Part shown: positions 59,741 to 64,000 of the stretch, in pieces
Numbering within the stretch: position 1 is the stretch's first letter
Layout: every line of letters starts with the position of its first letter
Assembly (NCBI RefSeq): GCF_001894745.1
Contig: NZ_BBYF01000008.1
Location: forward strand, 176,179 to 240,178
Source: Paenibacillus sp. NAIST15-1
Lineage (GTDB): Bacteria; Bacillota; Bacilli; Paenibacillales; Paenibacillaceae
Length of the DNA stretch: 64,000 nucleotides
Direction: 5' to 3'
Notes under the pieces: model-generated
Databases searched by the model: none
Told to the model about the DNA's origin: nothing
The model's input: only the letters and a program-made list of their open reading frames with translations
Program-made: the position numbers and the translations under genes

Positions 59741-60181
59741 ATGAAAACGCGGGTTCAACATGCATTGGGACATCTGAAAATGTCCGGAGTACGCATCACG
59801 CCACAGAGACATGCGATATTGGCTTACTTGATGGATGCGATGAATCATCCGACAGCAGATGAAATATATCGAGCACTCGAGCCGGATTTTCCGAGCATGA
59901 GCGTTGCTACCGTATATAACAACTTGAAGTTGTTTATTGAAGCGGGGCTCGTTCATGAGTTGACATATGGGGACAGTTCTAGTCGATTTGATGCCAATGT
60001 AACAGATCACTATCATGCCATTTGCGAGCGATGCGGCAAAATTGTTGATTTCGCTATTCCTGAATTAATGGAATCGGTGGAGAAATCGGCTGCAGAGGCT
60101 ACTGGTTTTAGCGTACGCGGACATCGGATGGAAGTGTATGGTGTATGTCAATCCTGTGTGGAATCGACTAAGGAGCAATAG
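59741..60181 (+). CDS. perR: Peroxide-responsive repressor PerR
   Basis: A 146-residue Fur-family regulator. The winged helix (about residues 10-80) ends in [20 protein letters not shown]. Regulatory metal ligands correspond to [21 protein letters not shown] and KIVDF; the Asp in IVDF is the PerR-type residue where Fur has Glu. Structural zinc Cys pairs are CERC and CQSC. ATG 59741 follows AAGGCGGTGG. PerR senses peroxide by iron-catalysed His oxidation. The katA PerR-like boxes at 2.7 kb are candidate targets. Confidence 0.93.
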   Translation: MKTRVQHALGHLKMSGVRITPQRHAILAYLMDAMNHPTADEIYRALEPDFPSMSVATVYNNLKLFIEAGLVHELTYGDSSSRFDANVTDHYHAICERCGKIVDFAIPELMESVEKSAAEATGFSVRGHRMEVYGVCQSCVESTKEQ

Positions 60182-60219
60182 GTGATGGTCGATATTCAAT
60201 ACAATGCAGAAATGTAAAT

Positions 60220-60257
60220 GCGCGCGGCAGTTCATGCTTGCGCGCTTTTTTATTTTA
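60220..60257 (+). terminator. Terminator after perR
   Basis: GCGCGC arms at 60220-60225 and 60240-60245, 14-nt loop, then T-rich tail. Confidence 0.7.
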
Positions 60258-60299
60258 TCGAATCCAATGATGCAGTCTGAAGAAGTAGGAGTTGACTAT

Positions 60300-62054
60300 A
60301 TGAGAAGCAATGGAGTGGGGAGAGGTGCTCCGCATTATCGAACCGGCGGAAAGAACCGTAAAAAAGGGAAGGGAGGAGGATGTCTCTTTATTCTGATTGG
60401 ACTCGCCATCCTGGCAGCGAGCGTGTGGAAAGGATGGGATGGTATCAGGGATTGGTTACCTGGTCAGAATAAGGCTGACTCCCAGATCTCTCAGGTAGAA
60501 CAGCCCTTGATCTGGGATGGTGCCTGGACGGGATATGGGACGAAAGGCAAAGGTGAGAATTTGCTCATACCTGTTCAGGCATTGTCTGATAAGCTTTCTA
60601 TTGTGTATGAGAATAGTTCCGAAACCGTCATTATGACAAGTTCTAAGGACGTTGCTTCAGTTGCGCTTGGACACTCAACGGGAAGCTTGAATGGTCGAGC
60701 TAAACAGTGGTCAGCTGCTGCTGAACAAATTGGCGGCGACATTTATGTTCCAATGACTGCGTTGAAGGAAGTATACGGCTTGCGTGCGAAGCAGTACACT
60801 TCGAATGGTGCGGTTCAACTAAGCACACCGGGGCAGACTCTTCAACAGGGGATCGTCATTCAGCAAAAGGATGATGCCAAAATAGCCTTGCGTGAAAATG
60901 CTAGTTATCAAGCTCCCTCCTTAGAGAAGCTTGCAAGTGGAACGCAAGTCACGGTCTGGGGTGAAGAGGGAGACTGGCTCCGGATTGAGGCGGAAGGCGG
61001 CAATGTCGGTTATGTTGCTAAAGACGAGATTCAGCGTAAGGGAAGTGTAGCAGTTCCTTCAATCTCGCCAGCGCCTGTTCCTGCGTTTGTAAAGGAGAAG
61101 CGACCAGTAAGCTTGGCTTGGGAAGCTGTGTACTCGCGTAATCCGGATCCAACCAAGCTGCCCGCGATGCCAGGGACGAATGTTATTAGCCCAACGTGGT
61201 TCAGCTTGGCTGACAACGAGGGAAATGTAGATGAGAAGGCAGATCCGCGTCTTGTACAATGGGCGCATCAGAATGGGAAGCAGGTATGGGCGCTGTACAG
61301 CAACAGCTTTGATCCAGACCGAACTACAGCTTCGCTTGCAACCTTCGACAAACGTAACCGAACGATAGCACAATTGGTTAAGCTCGCAGAGAAATACAAC
61401 GTTGACGGCATTAATATTGACTATGAGAACGTAAATGTTGAAGATCGTGATAATTTAACGCAGTTTGTACGAGAGCTTACTCCTCGTCTACATGCGAAGG
61501 GTCTTGTTGCATCGATTGATGTGACGGCGAAGTCTGGGAGCGGCAGATGGTCGCAATTTTTGGATCGGGAACAGCTGGCGCGTTCCGTCGACTTCATGAT
61601 GGTTATGGCTTACGATGAACATTGGGCGACGAGTCCAACTGCTGGTTCTGTTGCATCCTTGCCATGGACAGAGAATGCTATGAAGCGAATTATGGAAGAG
61701 GATAATGTGCCTCCGCATAAGCTCGTGCTTGGAATGCCGCTATACACACGGATATGGACAGAGACAACAGAAGGCGGAGAGGTGAAAGTATCCTCTAAGG
61801 CTGTTGGTATGCAGAAAGTTCAAGACTTGATTCAGGATCGTAAGTTGAAGCCTGTTTATTCGGAGAGTGCAGGTCAGCACTATGTCGAATATGAGGAGGA
61901 AGGCGCAACTCAGAAAATATGGATCGAGGATAAACAATCGATTCAATCCCGCATTCAAATGGCAGAACGTCTAAAGCTCGGCGGAGTCGCTGTATGGGCC
62001 CGAAGCTTCGCCAATGAAGGCATATGGAACGTTCTTCGATATCGAAACTCTTAA
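60300..62054 (+). CDS. SH3/GH18 spore-type glycoside hydrolase
   Basis: A 584-residue enzyme. A membrane anchor (about residues 23-44) is followed by a copper-amine-oxidase-N-like stalk (about 70-185), an SH3 domain (about 190-250) and a GH18 hydrolase domain (about 265-580). The catalytic motif DGxxxDxE is DGINIDYE with Glu376. The product line SMVMAYDEHW-like (FMMVMAYDEHW, about 435) matches YdhD/YaaH/SleL-type N-acetylglucosaminidases that act on spore cortex or cell wall. ATG 60300 follows TAGGAG. It sits between perR and ygzB. Confidence 0.88.
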   Translation: MRSNGVGRGAPHYRTGGKNRKKGKGGGCLFILIGLAILAASVWKGWDGIRDWLPGQNKADSQISQVEQPLIWDGAWTGYGTKGKGENLLIPVQALSDKLSIVYENSSETVIMTSSKDVASVALGHSTGSLNGRAKQWSAAAEQIGGDIYVPMTALKEVYGLRAKQYTSNGAVQLSTPGQTLQQGIVIQQKDDAKIALRENASYQAPSLEKLASGTQVTVWGEEGDWLRIEAEGGNVGYVAKDEIQRKGSVAVPSISPAPVPAFVKEKRPVSLAWEAVYSRNPDPTKLPAMPGTNVISPTWFSLADNEGNVDEKADPRLVQWAHQNGKQVWALYSNSFDPDRTTASLATFDKRNRTIAQLVKLAEKYNVDGINIDYENVNVEDRDNLTQFVRELTPRLHAKGLVASIDVTAKSGSGRWSQFLDREQLARSVDFMMVMAYDEHWATSPTAGSVASLPWTENAMKRIMEEDNVPPHKLVLGMPLYTRIWTETTEGGEVKVSSKAVGMQKVQDLIQDRKLKPVYSESAGQHYVEYEEEGATQKIWIEDKQSIQSRIQMAERLKLGGVAVWARSFANEGIWNVLRYRNS

Positions 62055-62090
62055 TCACGCAATGATACTTTTTATAAGTTAGAAATAAGA

Positions 62091-62125
62091 AAACCGTCTA
62101 TCTAATCAGATAGGCGGTTTCTTCG
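62091..62125 (+). terminator. Terminator after GH18 gene
   Basis: AAACCGTCTATCT and AGATAGGCGGTTT arms, 4-nt loop, with one G-U pair, then a T-containing tail. Confidence 0.78.
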
Positions 62126-62249
62126 TTAAGTCTGTTATATTCGGTTCACTCTTGCGAGTGAGGCTCGTGAAAACATAGATGTCTGGTCATGGTGTTGTGG
62201 GAATCAACGAGTCAATGCGTGAGAAATCTCTTTGTAAGTCATTCTTCCC

Positions 62250-62651
62250 TCACTTTGATACGGTAACATCCTTCTTACTGTCTTGATCTAAGTTGCTTTC
62301 TGGGGCGATGTTTTCTGCGGTTGCCTTGTCCGGATCAAGGGTAAGAATCGTTCTACAGAACATGCAGCGATCCGTTCTGCCGAGTATTTTGGTCTGGCGA
62401 CCACACTCTGGACATTCAAGAATTACAGCACTAGTGGACAACATGCCAGCCCAGAAGTAAATCGCGACACTTCCCAAGAGGAGTATCATTCCCAGTACCA
62501 TGAATACTCCAGCGAAGGGGCGTCCTTGTATGCCCCACATGAGAATGCCGGATGTGCCGAGCACCATCATTCCCATTCCGGCTAATGTAAGTACAAGTCC
62601 CCACAATCGAAACTCATTGATTTTACTTGTTCTAAAAAGACGTTGTTTCAT
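62250..62651 (-). CDS. ygzB: YgzB-like zinc-ribbon membrane protein
   Basis: A 133-residue DUF2614/UPF0295 protein. Two helices (about residues 17-38 and 45-68) are followed by a zinc ribbon with CPECGRQTKILGR and CMFCRTIL, and a disordered acidic tail. Function unknown. In B. subtilis ygzB lies next to perR and ygxA near an rRNA operon; the same neighbours are found here. A GGAGAG site is upstream on the minus strand. Confidence 0.87.
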   Translation of the reverse strand: MKQRLFRTSKINEFRLWGLVLTLAGMGMMVLGTSGILMWGIQGRPFAGVFMVLGMILLLGSVAIYFWAGMLSTSAVILECPECGRQTKILGRTDRCMFCRTILTLDPDKATAENIAPESNLDQDSKKDVTVSK

Positions 62652-62771
62652 CGCAGCCTCTCCATTTCAAGATTGAAAATGTTTTCGAAGGAAGAAGGAA
62701 AGAGAGTTTCTATGTAGAATTATAAACTATCATTTGATGTAAAAGAAAGCCAAAAAAGCGTGGGGTCGAGA

Positions 62772-63662
62772 ATGAAACATGTATTGGATAACTCCATAGA
62801 TCAATTAATTGGTGCGACTACAGTCAGCGGTCTTTATATATTGGATCGCAGCCAATTGGATGCTGATATGCACCAATATATTGATTGGGATCGCTATGTG
62901 CTGGTTGTTGATGAAGCGTGTCCGTCCCATCCTTTTGAGTCGATGGAAGTATCGGCCGATGACAGCTCAGTTGCACGCTGGATTTGCATCCACCCAGATA
63001 GGTGGGAGGAATGGATCGTTTCGGATGAGGCGAGGTCACTGCTTCCGTTTTACGGGCGTGGCAATATTCGCGTAGATCGCGATGGATTGCTTGCAAGTTG
63101 GCAGGAAAGATTGATTCAAGAAGAGAAGACTCCGAACCAGATGCAATACATGAAGACATATGCGCTGTTTTTGGAGGCATATAATCAAGCGAAGCATTTA
63201 CGGAAGCTGGAATACATGCTAGACGCTTATCGATGTGTGGATTTCGCATTCTATTATTGGGCGTCGCTTGCCATAATGGAGCAAGGAGAGATGCCTAGAC
63301 AAGCGTTATGGCAGCAAGTGAAGAAGTTAAATCTAGGTGTCTATAAGATGTACGAAGAATTCACTGCAAGCTCTGAGACGATGCCGCAGCGAATTGAACT
63401 TGCGTTGCTTGCTTGCGAGTTCTCTCTCTCATCGAAGAGTGTAGAATGCTGCGCACCATTGCTGAATTGGCTGAAGCAAGCGAAGGGGCCAGTTCCGATA
63501 TCGGATATTATGCAGCACCAAGAATTCAAGTGGATGGCCGGTTATATGCCAGCTCTACTAAATAAGCTTACACATCGCGGTTGTGTAAAGGAACGTTTGA
63601 TTGAGCATGCTAGTCCATATGGCAAGCTAGGGTATACTCGGGCCTATGAATGGGCTGGTTGA
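62772..63662 (+). CDS. ygxA: YgxA-like nucleotidyltransferase-fold protein
   Basis: A 296-residue protein of the YgxA family. The N-terminal part (about 1-110) resembles a nucleotidyltransferase-like domain, and the C-terminal half is helical (YMKTYALFLEAYNQAKHLRKLEYMLDAY). Function unknown. It is conserved directly upstream of an rRNA operon in B. subtilis, as here. ATG 62772 is preferred to GTG 62760, though the ribosome site is weak in both cases. Confidence 0.85.
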   Translation: MKHVLDNSIDQLIGATTVSGLYILDRSQLDADMHQYIDWDRYVLVVDEACPSHPFESMEVSADDSSVARWICIHPDRWEEWIVSDEARSLLPFYGRGNIRVDRDGLLASWQERLIQEEKTPNQMQYMKTYALFLEAYNQAKHLRKLEYMLDAYRCVDFAFYYWASLAIMEQGEMPRQALWQQVKKLNLGVYKMYEEFTASSETMPQRIELALLACEFSLSSKSVECCAPLLNWLKQAKGPVPISDIMQHQEFKWMAGYMPALLNKLTHRGCVKERLIEHASPYGKLGYTRAYEWAG

Positions 63663-63689
63663 CGGATGCACAATCACAGAAAGTTGAGT

Positions 63690-63727
63690 CGCTGCATGAC
63701 AGCTCATGCAGCGTTTTAACTTTTTTT
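63690..63727 (+). terminator. Terminator after ygxA
   Basis: CGCTGCATGA and TCATGCAGCG arms, 4-nt loop, T-tract. It insulates ygxA from the rRNA promoters. Confidence 0.85.
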
Positions 63728-63737
63728 AAATAAAGTG

Positions 63738-63767
63738 TTGACTTGGGTTTGAAATATATGATACATT
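63738..63767 (+). promoter_or_regulatory. rRNA promoter P1
   Basis: TTGACT, 18-nt spacer, TACATT, about 25 nt after the previous terminator. First of two tandem rRNA promoters. Confidence 0.7.
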
Positions 63768-63856
63768 AATACTCGCCTCTTCGAGAGAAGCACTTCGAAC
63801 GAAAGCTGAATAAGCAATCATTCGAAAGCTCGAAAAAAGAATTTAAAAAAAAGTGC

Positions 63857-63885
63857 TTGACTCTAAGAAGTGAACATGATATATT
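63857..63885 (+). promoter_or_regulatory. rRNA promoter P2
   Basis: TTGACT, 17-nt spacer, TATATT. Second rRNA promoter, about 120 nt downstream of P1 with the same -35. Confidence 0.75.
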
Positions 63886-64000
63886 ATAAAAGTCGCCGCT
63901 GACAAAGTGGTGAGAAAAAGAAAGTAACTAAGAGATTGGTTACTGACTGAAATTGTTCTTTGAAAACTGAACAACGAGCAACGTTTGTGAATGAGGTAGT
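63886..64000 (+). other. rRNA operon leader with boxA
   Basis: Leader RNA of an rRNA operon running off the window. TGTTCTTTGAAA at 63954-63965 is the Bacillales boxA-type antitermination element, followed by ACTGAACAACGAGCAACG, a sequence seen just before many Bacillales 16S genes. The 16S gene itself lies beyond position 64000. Confidence 0.75.

Overview
The window looks like chromosomal DNA of an endospore-forming, Paenibacillus-like member of the Bacillales. This is inferred from strong AGGAGG-type ribosome sites, frequent TTG and GTG starts, the sporulation gene yyaC, a spore-type GH18 hydrolase, and a perR - ygzB - ygxA - rRNA operon order that matches Bacillus subtilis. No insertion sequence, prophage, CRISPR array or tRNA gene was seen. 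The right end runs into an rRNA operon: tandem promoters and a boxA-type leader are present, but the 16S gene lies beyond the edge.

Layout. 1-2.4 kb: a heterodimeric ABC exporter, its first gene cut by the window edge. 2.6-4.6 kb: catalase behind PerR-box-like sites, followed by a Fur-type protein reduced to its DNA-binding domain. 4.8-10.2 kb: a kinase-like protein, a Cys/Met-metabolism PLP lyase, a small unknown protein, and a peptidoglycan-recycling pair (anmK and a serine hydrolase). 10.4-13.4 kb: a GtrB/GtrA/GT-C type cell-surface glycosylation cassette. 13.5-16.4 kb: a drug-response cassette of MarR regulator, macrolide-type glycosyltransferase and a shortened MFS pump, with two perfect consensus promoters and a terminator hairpin in the pump leader. 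16.5-20 kb: secreted SH3-repeat protein, membrane-anchored protein, MarR regulator, cystine symporter.

20-30.1 kb is the centrepiece: a complete general-stress sigma-B module. It holds a receiver-PP2C phosphatase (RsbY-like), a CHASE3-like/GAF hybrid kinase (RsbK-like), a CheR-type methyltransferase (RsbM-like), an additional receiver-histidine kinase, RsbV, RsbW and SigB. It is flanked by YtxG- and YtxH-like genes. Three promoters of sigma-B type with identical 14-nt spacing lie before rsbV, ytxG and ytxH, suggesting an autoregulated local regulon.

30-43 kb: PAP2 phosphatase, asparaginase II, CutC, DUF1128, YyaC, a probable 31-residue holin-like type I toxin hidden in a non-coding gap between nested convergent terminators, alpha/beta hydrolase, an SdpR/SdpI immunity pair without the toxin genes, a methyltransferase, a PilZ protein, a large exported protein, and an O-antigen-ligase-type membrane protein with a very GC-rich 3' end. 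43-47.6 kb: a remnant of an S66 peptidase gene and a minus-strand group of MFS exporter, SARP-like regulator and D-2-hydroxyacid dehydrogenase. 47.6-56.9 kb: cupredoxin, DedA, thioredoxin-like, MBL hydrolase, M24 peptidase, the gatCAB operon, acetyltransferase and MgtC. 57-59.6 kb: an ECF sigma factor operon with a membrane protein and a DUF4097 beta-repeat protein. 59.7-64 kb: perR, GH18 hydrolase, ygzB, ygxA and the rRNA promoters.
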